Assembly: GCA_020847375.1 (NCBI GenBank)
Contig: JADLCB010000008.1
Span: 25,127 to 89,126 of the forward strand
Length of the DNA: 64,000 nt
Reading direction: 5' to 3'
From: Phycisphaerales bacterium
Lineage (GTDB): Bacteria > Planctomycetota > Phycisphaerae > Tepidisphaerales > Tepidisphaeraceae
A program made the translations under genes and the position numbers. The notes below the pieces were generated by a model. That model did no database searches, was not told the origin of the DNA, and worked only from the letters and a program-made list of their open reading frames with translations. Shown piece by piece: positions 1-9,794 of the stretch (its first letter is position 1; the number at the start of each line of letters is the position of its first letter).

Positions 1-2080
1 GCTTCTGGTTCTGGCAGGTTCGTTCATTCAACCCGACAAACTTGCGCAGGACATATTCATCGGCGTTGTCGATGAGAATACGTTCGGCATCGACATAGGT
101 TACCGTACCGGCGCGTTCAGCCCGCACAACCATGCCGCTGTTGGCAGCCACGGGTTTTTCCATTCCCGTGCCGACCACGGGCGGATCGGTTCGCAGAAGC
201 GGAACCGCCTGGCGCTGCATGTTGGAACCCATCAAGGCACGGTTGGCGTCATCATGCTCAAGGAACGGGATCAGCGCGGCGGAGACCGAAACGGTCTGGC
301 GCGGGCTGATATCCACATACTGCACTTCCTTGCTGGCCACGGTGTCCAGATCACCTTTGACGCGGGCCAGCACCAGGCCTTTTTTCAGATCGCCTTCCTT
401 GCTGGCCACCACATCCGGCGGCGCCAGCACCACTTTCATTTCCTCGTCAGCGCGAAGCATCTTGTGCTTGCCGTTGACCTTGCCGTTTTCGACCACGCGA
501 TAGGGTGTGATCAAAAAGCCGTATTCATCAATGTCGCTATAGATCGACAGCGAGGCAATCAACCCAATGTTGGTCCCTTCGGGCGTCTCAATCGGGCAGA
601 TACGACCATAGTGACTGATATGCACGTCACGCACTTCAAAGCCGGCGCGCTTGCGGTTCAGACCGCCAGGACCCAGGGCCGACAACCGGCGTTCGTGCGT
701 CAACTGGCTGAGCGGGTTGGTCTGATCGACCACCTGCGAAAGCTCGCCACGGCCGAAGAAGAAATCGATCGCGCTGCTGATGCTCTTGGAATTGACCAGA
801 TCAGCAATCTTGCCGATCTCGTTGGGGTCCTTCATGCTCATGCGTTCCTGCACCGTGCGGCGCAGTTTCAGGAATCCCTTGCGGATTTCTTCCTGCGCCA
901 GTTCATCGATGGTGCGCAGCCGGCGATTGCCCAGGTGGTCAATGTCGTCAACGTAACCTTCGCCACCACGCAACTTGAACATGTATTTCAGCGAATTGAC
1001 CAGGTCTTCGCTGCGCAGCGTCATGACGGTTTCAGGCACGTTCTGGTCAAATTTGCGATTGATACGGAATCGACCGACGCGCCCCAGACGGTAGCGATTT
1101 TCGTCGTAGAACTTTTCGTTGAACAGCGTCTTGGCCTTGTCAATCTGCGGGGGGTTGCCCGGTCGCAGGCGCGCGTAAATTTTCAGCAGCGCATTCTCAT
1201 GGCTTTCGGCTGAATCCTCAGCAATGGTGTTGAGGATCAGCGGGTCGGCGGCGCGGGTCACGACATCCAGCTTGGTCAGACTCGATGCTTGAATCTTGCC
1301 CAGTGAATCAGCGATCTGCGATCCGGCCTTGATGATCTCCTCGCCACTTTCGGCATCGATCACCGGGCTGACGACATAGTAAGCCGCCTGCAGGTCTTTG
1401 ATCTTGACGGACTTAATTTCGTAAAACTCGCGGATAATGTCTTCGGTCTTGCCATACTTGGCGTCCAGCGCCCGCAGGAACGTGGTGACGGGAAACTTGG
1501 TGGACTGGTCAATCTTGACCGCCAGCGTATCTTTCTTGGTGACCGAACATTCGATCCAGCTACCGCGTTCGGGAATAACCCGGCAGCCGTGCAGCGGCCG
1601 GTCGCCCTCCTTCTTTTCGACCAGGAAGTCGACGCCGGGCGATCGGTGCAACTGGTTGACGATGACACGTTCAGCACCGTTGATGATGAACTCCCCGCCG
1701 CCGATCATGATCGGGATCTCACCCAGGTAGATCGATTCCTCGATCACTTCGTCCTTGTCCTTGCGGGTAAAACGAACCTTGACGCGGAAGGGCATGCCGA
1801 AGGTCAGTCGCAGCGCGCGGCATTCATCGGTCGTATAACGCGGTTCACCCAGCTCATAGCAGACATATTCCAGCTTCAGGCTGCCGTCATAGCTGACAAT
1901 CGGGAAGACTTCACGCAGAAGATTTTCCAACCCCTCGCTCTTACGTTTGGTTGGATCAGTCTCTTTCTGAAGAAAGCGGGCGTACGATTCAATCTGAACC
2001 TGAATCAGATTGGGAACCGGCAGGGCATCGCCCCGCTTGGCAAAATCACGAACTTCACGCGTCTGCAATTTAACCTGCAT
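1..2080 (-). CDS. rpoB: DNA-directed RNA polymerase subunit beta, N-terminal part (runs off the window)
   Basis: Beta subunit of RNA polymerase, which builds half of the catalytic cleft and binds rifampicin. The visible 693 or so residues begin [19 protein letters not shown] and contain the hallmark [21 protein letters not shown] block near the N-terminus. The rifampicin region lies at about 678-760 ([20 protein letters not shown], then [13 protein letters not shown]), followed by [16 protein letters not shown]. The ATG at 2078-2080 follows GAGGA at 9-nt spacing. The residues matching E. coli Q513, D516, H526 and S531 are present, while positions 510, 514, 515 and 527 differ (E, V, V, E). No rplJ or rplL precedes it. 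The gene continues beyond base 1, so length and C-terminus cannot be judged. Confidence 0.98.
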   Translation of the reverse strand, partial: MQVKLQTREVRDFAKRGDALPVPNLIQVQIESYARFLQKETDPTKRKSEGLENLLREVFPIVSYDGSLKLEYVCYELGEPRYTTDECRALRLTFGMPFRVKVRFTRKDKDEVIEESIYLGEIPIMIGGGEFIINGAERVIVNQLHRSPGVDFLVEKKEGDRPLHGCRVIPERGSWIECSVTKKDTLAVKIDQSTKFPVTTFLRALDAKYGKTEDIIREFYEIKSVKIKDLQAAYYVVSPVIDAESGEEIIKAGSQIADSLGKIQASSLTKLDVVTRAADPLILNTIAEDSAESHENALLKIYARLRPGNPPQIDKAKTLFNEKFYDENRYRLGRVGRFRINRKFDQNVPETVMTLRSEDLVNSLKYMFKLRGGEGYVDDIDHLGNRRLRTIDELAQEEIRKGFLKLRRTVQERMSMKDPNEIGKIADLVNSKSISSAIDFFFGRGELSQVVDQTNPLSQLTHERRLSALGPGGLNRKRAGFEVRDVHISHYGRICPIETPEGTNIGLIASLSIYSDIDEYGFLITPYRVVENGKVNGKHKMLRADEEMKVVLAPPDVVASKEGDLKKGLVLARVKGDLDTVASKEVQYVDISPRQTVSVSAALIPFLEHDDANRALMGSNMQRQAVPLLRTDPPVVGTGMEKPVAANSGMVVRAERAGTVTYVDAERILIDNADEYVLRKFVGLNERTCQNQK

Positions 2081-3012
2081 TGATTGATCCTCGCTAACCA
2101 GGGCATGAATAAAAGGGCAGTCGGTACAGAAGCTGAAGCAAATTCAGCTCACCTGCATCCGTTGTTACTAAATGGTCTGGCCTGCCGACTTATTTCCAAC
2201 AAATAAATTTCGTTGCTTTGTAATTCAACCGATCACGTTTCACGGATAAAACTAGTTCAATTTTTGATTTCTCCCAGCTGCCTTCTTGCACAGTCACTTT
2301 CTTCCACACTCGCCATTGATCGCGACTGCACGCCCGGGCATTACCGCTTGCACACGAGGCTGCACAATTATTTCGCGCTGCGATGGCACATCTAAACTAT
2401 ATTTACCCCAACCCATCAAACCGACCGCTGCCAACCGTTTGATCCATCAGCAGCAACGGCCCGCAAACGCCAACTTGTTGCAAAATAGTAACTTACAACA
2501 AAATTATTATCTCAAAGTCCCAATATATACACAAAATCAGCCCAGTTCCCTTATCTTCGCTATGAAGGGAAGGACTGCTAATGAGTAGAAATTGTTAGGG
2601 TCGTGGTCGCCAACCTGACGCAGTAATAGTAGTCGAATGGTCGGGGCATGTCAACTAATGCACAAGAAACTTTTTATTTTTGTAACTATATTATTGTCAA
2701 GTGGTTAAAGTCATATATCCCCTGTGCATTCTCATGTAGTGCATCGCCGATAAACCCCTGCAATCGATTGCTGATTTTTAGTGAAAAATCTTGGCAAACC
2801 ATTTCTTCGGCCGATGTGTCAATAAAATGTCGCATTGACCAGCCGCGAAATCGTCTTTTTTATCGGATTCTGCTTTTCGGTTTGCTTCTGATCAAACTTG
2901 TGTCATAGTTGAACGATCAGCCTGCCACAGCTCGTTGCTGGCTGCGATCAAGGCAGCTTGCATCGACGAACCGAATACTGAATATCCTGACCTGATTTTT
3001 GTGAGATGAATT
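2081..3012. other. Long AT-rich intergenic region between divergent rpoB and the surface protein gene
   Basis: No convincing gene in 930 bases. The part after about 2480 is clearly richer in A and T than its neighbours. Short open frames here lack a ribosome binding site and protein-like composition. A perfect 7-bp hairpin (AGCTGAA, loop of 5, TTCAGCT) lies at 2131-2149 and would sit in the 5' leader of the rpoB transcript. It has no U-tract, so it is not a classical terminator. The region presumably holds promoters for both flanking genes, but I cannot place -35/-10 boxes with confidence. Confidence 0.6.
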
Positions 3013-4542
3013 ATGATGTCCAAAAACCATGGACGCAGTCGTTGTATGATCGAATCGTGCGAATCCCGGCGCCTTTTGTCCGGTACAGTCACGGGGTTTG
3101 TCCGTTTGGATAGCAACAACGACGGCGTGGCTGAAACACCGCTGGGGGCCGTCTCCGTTTTCATCGATCAAAACGGCAATAATCAACTTGATCCTTCCGA
3201 ACCCAAATTCTTTACCGATGGTGCCAGCCACCTGCCTGGCGGGGTTACACCGAACCCCAATTACGGTCGGTATACCATCAGCGATCTGGCTCCGGGGACG
3301 TATCGCGTGCGCGTTCAGCCAGCCCACTATCACCGCATTTATCAACCCACAGCCAACAGCGGTACTTATTTCATCACGATTACCGCCAACGAAAGCTATA
3401 CCGACATCGACTTTGGCGTTCACACCGTTAGTGCGGTCGGCGGAATTATCTATCACGATGCCAACGGCGACGGTGTTTTCACCATGAACCACCCTGTCAC
3501 CGACGCGGACGGTCATGTGTACCCCGGCGTCGGCGACGACCCGCTGATCGTGGGCATTACTGCCTACCTTGATCTGAACAACAACGGTGTTCACGACAAT
3601 GATGAACCGACCAACATCAGCCGTGATTACGTCAGTTACTTCCATCAGAACTACAACTTCCGCGATCTTGATCCGGGTACCTACACAATCCGCCTGCTGG
3701 ACACACCTGCCGGTTATGGCAGCCCGAATCCTGCCTACCGCACCTCAACCGTCAGTGTTGGTCAGGAGACTGAGGACGATAATTTCGGGTTTACCTTGCT
3801 CAGTTCATCTTCGGTGGCCTGGCCAACTGTTGATATGAACGGCGACGACAAGGCAGATGTGATCTTGCGCAGCGGCGTTGACACCAGCTATTGGGCGCTC
3901 GACGGCGCCCAGCGTATCGCAGTTCAGTCGCTTACCTCCCCGGGAGCTGCATGGAGTCTGGGCGCTGCGGCTGATTTCGATGGTGATGGTCATACCGATC
4001 TGGTCTATCACAACAACGCAACGGGCGCCAGCCAGATCTGGCGACATAATGGCACGACGGTTATCCAGCAGATCGATCTGCCGGTCGTGGCCAATACCGC
4101 CTGGCGTATCGTTGGCACCGGCGATTTTAATCATGATGGCAAGTTCGATCTGGTGTGGCGCAACAGTACCACCGGCCAGAACACCCTCTGGCTGATGAAT
4201 GGTACAACCCTGTCAGCCTTCCGCGCTCTTCCTTCCACGGCCGACCTGAACTGGGCAGTCGCAGGCGTCAGCGATTTTGACCACGATGGCATCGACGACA
4301 TCGTCTGGCGTAATAAGGTCAGCGGAAAGAATACGCTCTGGCTGATGAACAATTCTCAGCGTGTTGCTGCTTTCAAGGCACTGGACACGACGATTGACCA
4401 GAACTGGCAAATCGCTGGTGTGGACGACTACAACAACGATGGCAATGCTGACATTTTCTGGCGAAATCTCACGTTAAATCGGAGTTTGATCTGGACGTAC
4501 AACGCGACACAACGCACCGCTTTTGTTAATGTCATTGTATAA
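3013..4542 (+). CDS. Secreted or surface FG-GAP/VCBS repeat protein with SdrD/CnaB-like domains
   Basis: A 509-residue protein of unknown specific function, probably extracellular and calcium-binding. Residues 17-24 read ESRRLLSG, matching the N-terminal LEPR-XLL-type motif that planctomycetes place at the start of many surface proteins. There is no ordinary hydrophobic signal peptide. Residues about 24-135 and 138-258 are two beta-sandwich repeats of SdrD_B/CnaB type (GTVTGFVRLDSNNDGVAETP; GGIIYHDANGDGVF). From about 272 to the end there are five FG-GAP/VCBS-like repeats spaced about 49 residues apart, each with a Ca-binding-loop-like core (DMNGDDKAD, DFDGDGHTD, DFNHDGKFD, DFDHDGIDD, DYNNDGNAD). 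Tandem ATGs at 3013 and 3016 both fit as starts. The family predicts a beta-propeller adhesin or scaffold; the ligand is unknown. Confidence 0.85.
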   Translation: MMSKNHGRSRCMIESCESRRLLSGTVTGFVRLDSNNDGVAETPLGAVSVFIDQNGNNQLDPSEPKFFTDGASHLPGGVTPNPNYGRYTISDLAPGTYRVRVQPAHYHRIYQPTANSGTYFITITANESYTDIDFGVHTVSAVGGIIYHDANGDGVFTMNHPVTDADGHVYPGVGDDPLIVGITAYLDLNNNGVHDNDEPTNISRDYVSYFHQNYNFRDLDPGTYTIRLLDTPAGYGSPNPAYRTSTVSVGQETEDDNFGFTLLSSSSVAWPTVDMNGDDKADVILRSGVDTSYWALDGAQRIAVQSLTSPGAAWSLGAAADFDGDGHTDLVYHNNATGASQIWRHNGTTVIQQIDLPVVANTAWRIVGTGDFNHDGKFDLVWRNSTTGQNTLWLMNGTTLSAFRALPSTADLNWAVAGVSDFDHDGIDDIVWRNKVSGKNTLWLMNNSQRVAAFKALDTTIDQNWQIAGVDDYNNDGNADIFWRNLTLNRSLIWTYNATQRTAFVNVIV

Positions 4543-4635
4543 GCGACATTAACCACCTTGTGTATGCGATACCGCATATCTAGGACATAAATGTCTTATT
4601 CCTACCGGTTTGTCATGTTATGATCATCCATTGAG

Positions 4636-5517
4636 ATGAGTCATCGCATTGTACAAGCGTCTTGGTTGGCTCCGCAGGTCAAGCGTTTCGTGATTGAAGC
4701 GCCTCATGTGGTACGCCGATGCCAACCCGGGCAATTCGTCATTGTGCGCGTGGCTGTCGGGGGAGAACGCATTCCGCTGACCATCGCGCATCCCGATCAA
4801 GCCAATCGCACCATCACGTTGGTCGTTCAGGCGATTGGCGCCACAACGCAGGAGCTCTGTGCCCTGCAGGCTGGCGATATGATTGCTGATGTGGCTGGGC
4901 CATTGGGTAAACCAACTGAAATTACCAACGTCGGCCATGCCGTTATTGTGGGCGGTGGGGTTGGAACGGCGGTTATTTACCCCCAGGCAGGAGCGTTCAA
5001 GGCGGCGGGAAATCGTGTGACGGCGATTATCGGCGGTCGGTCCAAACCGTATGTCATTCTCGAAAAAGAGCTGGCTGATATTTGCGATGAGGTCTTGCCT
5101 TGCACCGATGATGGAACATACGGTTTCCACGGTTTTGTCACCCAGCGGCTTGAGCAACTGATTGCCCAATACCAATCCACGAACCAGCCCATCGGACAGG
5201 TGATCTGTGCCGGCCCGGTACCCATGATGCGCGCCGTAGCCCAGGCAACGCGCCGTCATAACATCCATACCGTCGCCAGTCTCAATCCGATCATGGTCGA
5301 TGGCACGGGCATGTGCGGCGGTTGTCGGGTGATGGTCGGTGGGCAAATGGTCTTTGCCTGTGTCGATGGCCCGGAATTTGATGCCCACCAGGTTGATTTT
5401 CAGGAACTGTCCAACCGTCAAAGCGCCTACCGCGATCAGGAGCAGGCGGCGGTTGAGCATCATTCCTGCCAGTTGCCGCGGGCGACTTCTCCGTCGGCGC
5501 TGGCCAGCAGTCCATGA
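4636..5517 (+). CDS. nfnA: NADH-dependent ferredoxin:NADP+ oxidoreductase, small subunit (NfnA / sulfide dehydrogenase-type)
   Basis: Small FAD/NAD(H)-binding subunit of the electron-bifurcating transhydrogenase that couples NADH, NADPH and ferredoxin. The first 95 or so residues form the flavin-binding barrel (QPGQFVIVRV, ERIPLTIA). HAVIVGGGVGTAVIYPQ is the nucleotide-binding start of the reductase domain. The C-terminus carries the [2Fe-2S] motif GTGMCGGCRV, with Cys227, Cys230 and Cys242; an Asp just before the motif fits the Asp-plus-three-Cys ligation known for NfnA. At 293 residues it is of usual size. It lies just upstream of the large subunit on the same strand, as in other nfnAB operons. 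A role as PyrK or as a glutamate synthase electron-transfer subunit is less likely because no pyrD or gltB is present. Confidence 0.85.
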   Translation: MSHRIVQASWLAPQVKRFVIEAPHVVRRCQPGQFVIVRVAVGGERIPLTIAHPDQANRTITLVVQAIGATTQELCALQAGDMIADVAGPLGKPTEITNVGHAVIVGGGVGTAVIYPQAGAFKAAGNRVTAIIGGRSKPYVILEKELADICDEVLPCTDDGTYGFHGFVTQRLEQLIAQYQSTNQPIGQVICAGPVPMMRAVAQATRRHNIHTVASLNPIMVDGTGMCGGCRVMVGGQMVFACVDGPEFDAHQVDFQELSNRQSAYRDQEQAAVEHHSCQLPRATSPSALASSP

Positions 5518-5625
5518 AGACAGGCGAAGCAGCGCCTAACGCCAGGTCAGCAGTAATTGTGCGGATGGAAAACAAGCAGCAAAGGCAGGTTTGAAGATCA
5601 AACTCCAACAATGACAGGATCGATC

Positions 5626-7044
5626 ATGAAGGCTGCCGAACGAATGAAAATTCCGCGTCAGGAAATGCCGCAGCGCGATGCTGTGGAGCGCAGCAGTTCT
5701 TTTGATGAAGTGAATCTCGGCCTGCAGGCGCATATCGCGATGCGCGAAGCGCAACGTTGTCTGGGATGCAAAGACGCCAAATGCGTTCAGGGCTGCCCCG
5801 TCAATATCGATATTCCCGCCTTCATCCAACGTGTGGCTGATGGCGATTTCAAAGCGGCTGCCGATGTGCTTTACGCCTCCAACGCCCTGCCGGGCATCAC
5901 CGGCCGCGTCTGTCCGCAGGAATCACAATGCGAATGCAACTGCATTCGCGCCAAAGCCAAAAATAATGCCCCTTCGGCCATCGGGTATCTCGAGCGTTTC
6001 GTGGCTGACTGGGCCAGGGAAAATCATTACCACCAGAACCGGACCATTCCCGCCCCCACCGGTTTCAAAGTGGCGATTGTCGGTTCTGGCCCGGCGGGTC
6101 TGACCTGCGCCGGAGAGCTGGCGCGGCGTGGGCATGGCGTAACCATCTTTGAAGCCCTGCACGAACCGGGCGGCGTGTTGCTGTATGGCATTCCCGAATT
6201 CCGCCTGCCCAAGGCGATTGTGCGCAAGGAGGTGGAGACACTCACCCAGTTGGGCGTTCAGATCGTCTGCAATGTCATCATCGGGCGCACCTACCTGATT
6301 GACGATCTTCTGGGCGAAGAAAATTTCGATGCTGTTTTCATCGCCAACGGGGCGGGATTGCCCGTGTTTCAGGGCATCGCCGGCGAAAATTACAAGGGGG
6401 TTTATTCCGCCAACGAATACCTCACCCGCGTCAACCTGATGTGCGCCTATGACCAGCAAAGCGCGACGCCGGTTTTGCGACCGAAAAAGGCCGTGGTCGT
6501 CGGCGGTGGGAACGTGGCGATGGATTCGATTCGCACCGCCCGGCGGCTTGGGGCTGACCCGGCGACGCTGGTCTATCGTCGGTCGCGGGATGAAATGCCG
6601 GCGCGGGTTGAGGAAGTGCTTCACGCCCAGGAGGAAGGCATTGTTTTCGAGATGCTCACCAACCCGGTTGAAATCCTTGGTGATGACAGGGGCTGGGTCA
6701 AAGCGGTGCGCTGCCAGCGCATGGAGCTGGGCGAGGCTGATGCCTCGGGGCGGCGCAGCCCCCGCCCGATCGCCGGCAGTGAGTTTGAAATCGAATGTGA
6801 TGTATTCATCGAAGCCATCGGCACGCGCGCCAATCCGCTGTTGACTCAGACGACACCTGATCTGGCGGTCAATGCGCGGGGAAATATCATCATCGACGCC
6901 AACAATATGACCAGTAAGGCAGGCGTTTTCGCCGGCGGCGATATTGTGCGCGGCGCCGCCACCGTGATTCTGGCCATGGGCGATGGCAAGCGCACGGCGG
7001 CCAGTATTGATCAGTGGCTGAGACGTGATGACAAGGTGAAATAA
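5626..7044 (+). CDS. nfnB: NADPH-binding large subunit NfnB (GltD-like flavoprotein)
   Basis: Large subunit paired with NfnA, homologous to the small subunit of glutamate synthase. The N-terminus holds the cysteine clusters for two [4Fe-4S] centres (CLGCKDAKCVQGCPVNIDIP, then CPQESQCECNC). They are followed by an FAD-binding GSGPAGLTCAGELARRG motif and an NADPH-binding GGGNVAMDSIRTARRLG motif. I place the start at the ATG at 5626, which follows AGGA at 6-nt spacing and gives 472 residues, close to characterised NfnB. The frame also opens upstream at a TTG (5557) and an ATG (5611), but those are less well supported. With nfnA directly upstream and no glutamate synthase large subunit in view, the bifurcating transhydrogenase is the best call. 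Glutamate synthase small subunit is the alternative. Confidence 0.85.
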   Translation: MKAAERMKIPRQEMPQRDAVERSSSFDEVNLGLQAHIAMREAQRCLGCKDAKCVQGCPVNIDIPAFIQRVADGDFKAAADVLYASNALPGITGRVCPQESQCECNCIRAKAKNNAPSAIGYLERFVADWARENHYHQNRTIPAPTGFKVAIVGSGPAGLTCAGELARRGHGVTIFEALHEPGGVLLYGIPEFRLPKAIVRKEVETLTQLGVQIVCNVIIGRTYLIDDLLGEENFDAVFIANGAGLPVFQGIAGENYKGVYSANEYLTRVNLMCAYDQQSATPVLRPKKAVVVGGGNVAMDSIRTARRLGADPATLVYRRSRDEMPARVEEVLHAQEEGIVFEMLTNPVEILGDDRGWVKAVRCQRMELGEADASGRRSPRPIAGSEFEIECDVFIEAIGTRANPLLTQTTPDLAVNARGNIIIDANNMTSKAGVFAGGDIVRGAATVILAMGDGKRTAASIDQWLRRDDKVK

Positions 7045-7099
7045 GCGAATTTGCAGCGATCATTCGCTGGTATTTTGAAAATAAACCAGGGAGGTTTTC

Positions 7100-7354
7100 A
7101 TGCCAGACAAATATCCGATCGGTCAGTTGTGTGTCATCCGTCACCCGCGCCAGCAGGACTATATGGTCTGCATCTGCCATGGTCCGGCCGGTAAGCGGGA
7201 ACTGCTGGGCCGATTTCCTGATCTGGCGGCGGCTTCGGAATTCGCCCTGCTGGAACGCGACAAACGCAGCGGCCAGGGGGATATCCGCGTCATTCAGTTC
7301 CCTGATGATTGTCCCTGCAGCGGCGAAGTGCAGATCAACGTGCGCACGGATTGA
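7100..7354 (+). CDS. Small uncharacterised protein (84 aa)
   Basis: I do not recognise a named family. The protein begins MPDKYPIGQLCVIRHPRQQD and ends in a mixed beta-like segment (VIQFPDDCPCSGEVQINVRT) with a CPC pair. It has no signal peptide or membrane segment, so it is probably cytosolic. A strong Shine-Dalgarno (GGGAGG) lies just before the ATG, and it sits 55 bases after nfnB on the same strand, so it is very probably a real gene, possibly cotranscribed with nfnAB. No function can be assigned. Confidence 0.75.
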   Translation: MPDKYPIGQLCVIRHPRQQDYMVCICHGPAGKRELLGRFPDLAAASEFALLERDKRSGQGDIRVIQFPDDCPCSGEVQINVRTD

Positions 7355-7562
7355 CCGGCCACCAGCAGCCAACGGCATCGCTGCGCCGTCACCCGCCATT
7401 GCGTTGCCTGCCACGGGGCTGTCAGCCATCGGGCGGCCCGGCACGGGGTCGTTCACCCTTTAACCATTCGCCAGTGGATGCTGCGCGCCATTTGCCACCG
7501 CGGCCCGGTTAACAGACAATCATCCCACCAGACGAGACCCACGATTTTTTTGGCAGGATTGC

Positions 7563-9071
7563 ATGAACAAGGAAACCATTCGCACCAAGATTGTCGCCAC
7601 CCTTGGCCCGGCTTCAGACACCGAAGAAATTCTGCTGAAATTATTTGAAGCGGGAGTCGGTGTCTGCCGGTTGAATTTTTCGCACGGTTCGCTGGAGCAG
7701 CACCTGCTGACGCTTCAGACCATCCGCCGGGCTGCTGCCCGTTTCAAGCAGCCCATCGCCATTCTCGGTGATCTCTGCGGGCCGAAAATCCGTCTGGGAA
7801 AAATTGAAAATATCAATGAAACCGGCGGCATGCCCGTGAAGGTGGGCGATGAGTTGATCGTTCAGCGCGCCAGCATCACCGGCCAGGCGGGCAGGGTCTG
7901 CACCAACTACGCCCAGTTCATCGATGAGGTCAATATCGGCGACCGCATCCTGATCGAAGACGGCCTGTTGCGCTTTGTCGTCACGGATAAAAATTTCAAT
8001 GAACTTCATGCCACCTGTCTGGCGGGCGGAATTCTCAAAACTGGCAAAGGCGTCAACCTGCCCAATTCCACGATCAGCATCCCGTCCATTACCGACCGCG
8101 ACTGGCAGTGCGTTGACTGGGCCATTGAGAATGATCTGGATTATCTGGCGTTATCGTTTGTGCGGCGTGTCGATGACATTGCCCTGCTGCGCCAGCATCT
8201 GCGCAATCGTGTCAGCGATATTCACATCATCGCCAAAATCGAAAAGGCTGAAGCCATCAAGGATATTGACGCCATCGTCGAAGCCAGCGATGGTTTGATG
8301 GTTGCCCGTGGCGATCTGGGTGTGGAAATGGACGTGGCCCAGGTGCCGATTATCCAGAAGGATCTGGTGCGGCGCTGCCAGGTGGCTGGCAAGCCGGTCA
8401 TCGTGGCCACCCAGATGCTTCAGAGCATGATCGAACAGTCCAGCCCAACGCGGGCTGAAGTGAGTGACGTGGCCAATGCCATTTTTGATGGCACTGATGC
8501 GGTCATGCTCAGCGGGGAGACCAGCGTCGGCAAATTTCCCATCGGCGCGGTGCATACCATGGCGCATGTCGCCAAAACCACCGAAAACTACGTTGCCAGC
8601 ACACACGCCGCCCGCGAACCGGCCATGCGCCTGAAAATGATGCAGCTCAGCAGCGCCATCGCCAAGGGTGTCTGGCAGATGGTGCAGGATCTGGATCTGA
8701 AACTCGTCGCCATCTGGAGCCAGACCGGCGGTACAGCCCGTATTTTTTCCAAGGCGCGCTTTGTCATTCCCATCATCGCGTTGTCATCGGATCACCGGGC
8801 GCTGCGCCGCATGGCGCTGCACTATGGCGTAACGCCGCAGGAAATGCTGCCTCCGCGTGATATGGTCGCGCTGGTATTGCAGATCGACGCGATGGTTCAA
8901 AAGTGCAATTACGCCCAGCCCGGCGACCGTATCGTCATTGTGGCGGGTGCCTCCATGGGCACACCATCGACGATGAATTCCGTCATTATCCACACCGTCG
9001 GCGAAGCGTGGCACGCCGACCCGGATCAGACAACCTCCGCATCGGCGATCACCATCGATACCCGTTCGTAA
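7563..9071 (+). CDS. pyk: Pyruvate kinase
   Basis: Converts phosphoenolpyruvate and ADP to pyruvate and ATP, the last step of glycolysis, in the cytosol. It opens with RTKIVATLGPASDTEE and has CRLNFSHG, the substrate region ILGDLCGPKIRLGKI, the active-site stretch IIAKIEKAEAIKDIDAIVEA, GLMVARGDLGVE, PVIVATQMLQSMI and DAVMLSGETSVGKFPI. The C-terminal allosteric-type domain is complete, giving 502 residues, normal to slightly long. The ATG at 7563 follows an AGGA. It stands apart from its neighbours by about 200 bases upstream and 110 downstream, so it is probably a single transcription unit. Confidence 0.97.
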   Translation: MNKETIRTKIVATLGPASDTEEILLKLFEAGVGVCRLNFSHGSLEQHLLTLQTIRRAAARFKQPIAILGDLCGPKIRLGKIENINETGGMPVKVGDELIVQRASITGQAGRVCTNYAQFIDEVNIGDRILIEDGLLRFVVTDKNFNELHATCLAGGILKTGKGVNLPNSTISIPSITDRDWQCVDWAIENDLDYLALSFVRRVDDIALLRQHLRNRVSDIHIIAKIEKAEAIKDIDAIVEASDGLMVARGDLGVEMDVAQVPIIQKDLVRRCQVAGKPVIVATQMLQSMIEQSSPTRAEVSDVANAIFDGTDAVMLSGETSVGKFPIGAVHTMAHVAKTTENYVASTHAAREPAMRLKMMQLSSAIAKGVWQMVQDLDLKLVAIWSQTGGTARIFSKARFVIPIIALSSDHRALRRMALHYGVTPQEMLPPRDMVALVLQIDAMVQKCNYAQPGDRIVIVAGASMGTPSTMNSVIIHTVGEAWHADPDQTTSASAITIDTRS

Positions 9072-9183
9072 TCGACGCATTGCAGCGCTGCCGGATCATG
9101 GGCGCGGGCGTATTGGCAAAAGCCTGATGGTTTGATTACGTCAGTGATGGATGGGTTGATTTTTGCCCGTAGCGCAAAGGGCG

Positions 9184-9783
9184 TTAAAAAGCCTTGAGCA
9201 AAAGGCGCACAACCTTGTTCAGTCCAGCCTTGGCCCCACCAACAAACTGCTGGAATATTTTATTGGTGACCACCATGAATTCCTCCATCCCCTCCAACCG
9301 GCGGCGTGTCGCCAGCACATCGCTGCGCTGCGCCGCCGACTGACCAATCTGCCCCTCGCCGAGCATGCGCTGACATTGCTTGATCGTTTCCAGCACCGGG
9401 TCCATTTCACGTCGTTTGCGCTCGGAAGCAATGATGGAAAAAATCTCCCACACGTCGCTGAGACTCTCGAAATATTCGCGTCGCTGGCCGCGTCGGTGCA
9501 TGCGATGGATGATCCCCCAGTCGCACAGGGCGCGCAGGCTCATACTGGCGTTACCGCGCGAAATATGCAGCCGCGCCATCACATCATCGGTACACAGCGG
9601 CTGGGCGGTGATGTAGAGCAAGGCATGAATCTCGGCCATGGTCCGGTTGATTCCCCAGGTCGCCCCCATCTCGCCCCAGCGCCGGATGAAGGTGTCCTGC
9701 GCCTCGTGCAACTGCCTTTCAATGTCAACCCCGGATGAAGCTGCGGGTTCAACCTGACGTTTGGATGAAATCGAGCGAATCAC
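9184..9783 (-). CDS. GbsR/MarR family transcriptional regulator
   Basis: A 199-residue winged-helix DNA-binding regulator. The central part (MAEIHALLYITAQPLCTDDVMARLHISRGNASMSLRALCDWGIIHRMHRRGQRREYFES, abridged here by landmarks at about residues 49-107) has the helix-turn-helix and wing pattern of the GbsR branch of MarR regulators, with the recognition helix around SRGNASMSLRAL. The start is a GTG at 9781-9783 preceded by GGGAG at 6-nt spacing. A perfect inverted repeat (9795-9820) abuts that ribosome binding site, which implies autoregulation. GbsR-type proteins often control compatible-solute or choline uptake genes, but none lie nearby, so the regulon is unknown. Confidence 0.85.
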   Translation of the reverse strand: MIRSISSKRQVEPAASSGVDIERQLHEAQDTFIRRWGEMGATWGINRTMAEIHALLYITAQPLCTDDVMARLHISRGNASMSLRALCDWGIIHRMHRRGQRREYFESLSDVWEIFSIIASERKRREMDPVLETIKQCQRMLGEGQIGQSAAQRSDVLATRRRLEGMEEFMVVTNKIFQQFVGGAKAGLNKVVRLLLKAF

Positions 9784-9794
9784 AGACGACTCCC

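Noticed and set aside
254..1213. A long plus-strand frame opposite rpoB
   Set aside because: Antisense shadow of the strongly conserved rpoB.
2213..2908. Short frames in the rpoB upstream gap
   Set aside because: Low-complexity AT-rich translations without ribosome binding sites.
9160..9186. T-run, GCCC/GGGC stem and A-run between pyk and the regulator as a bidirectional terminator
   Set aside because: Only a 4-bp stem; too weak to call.
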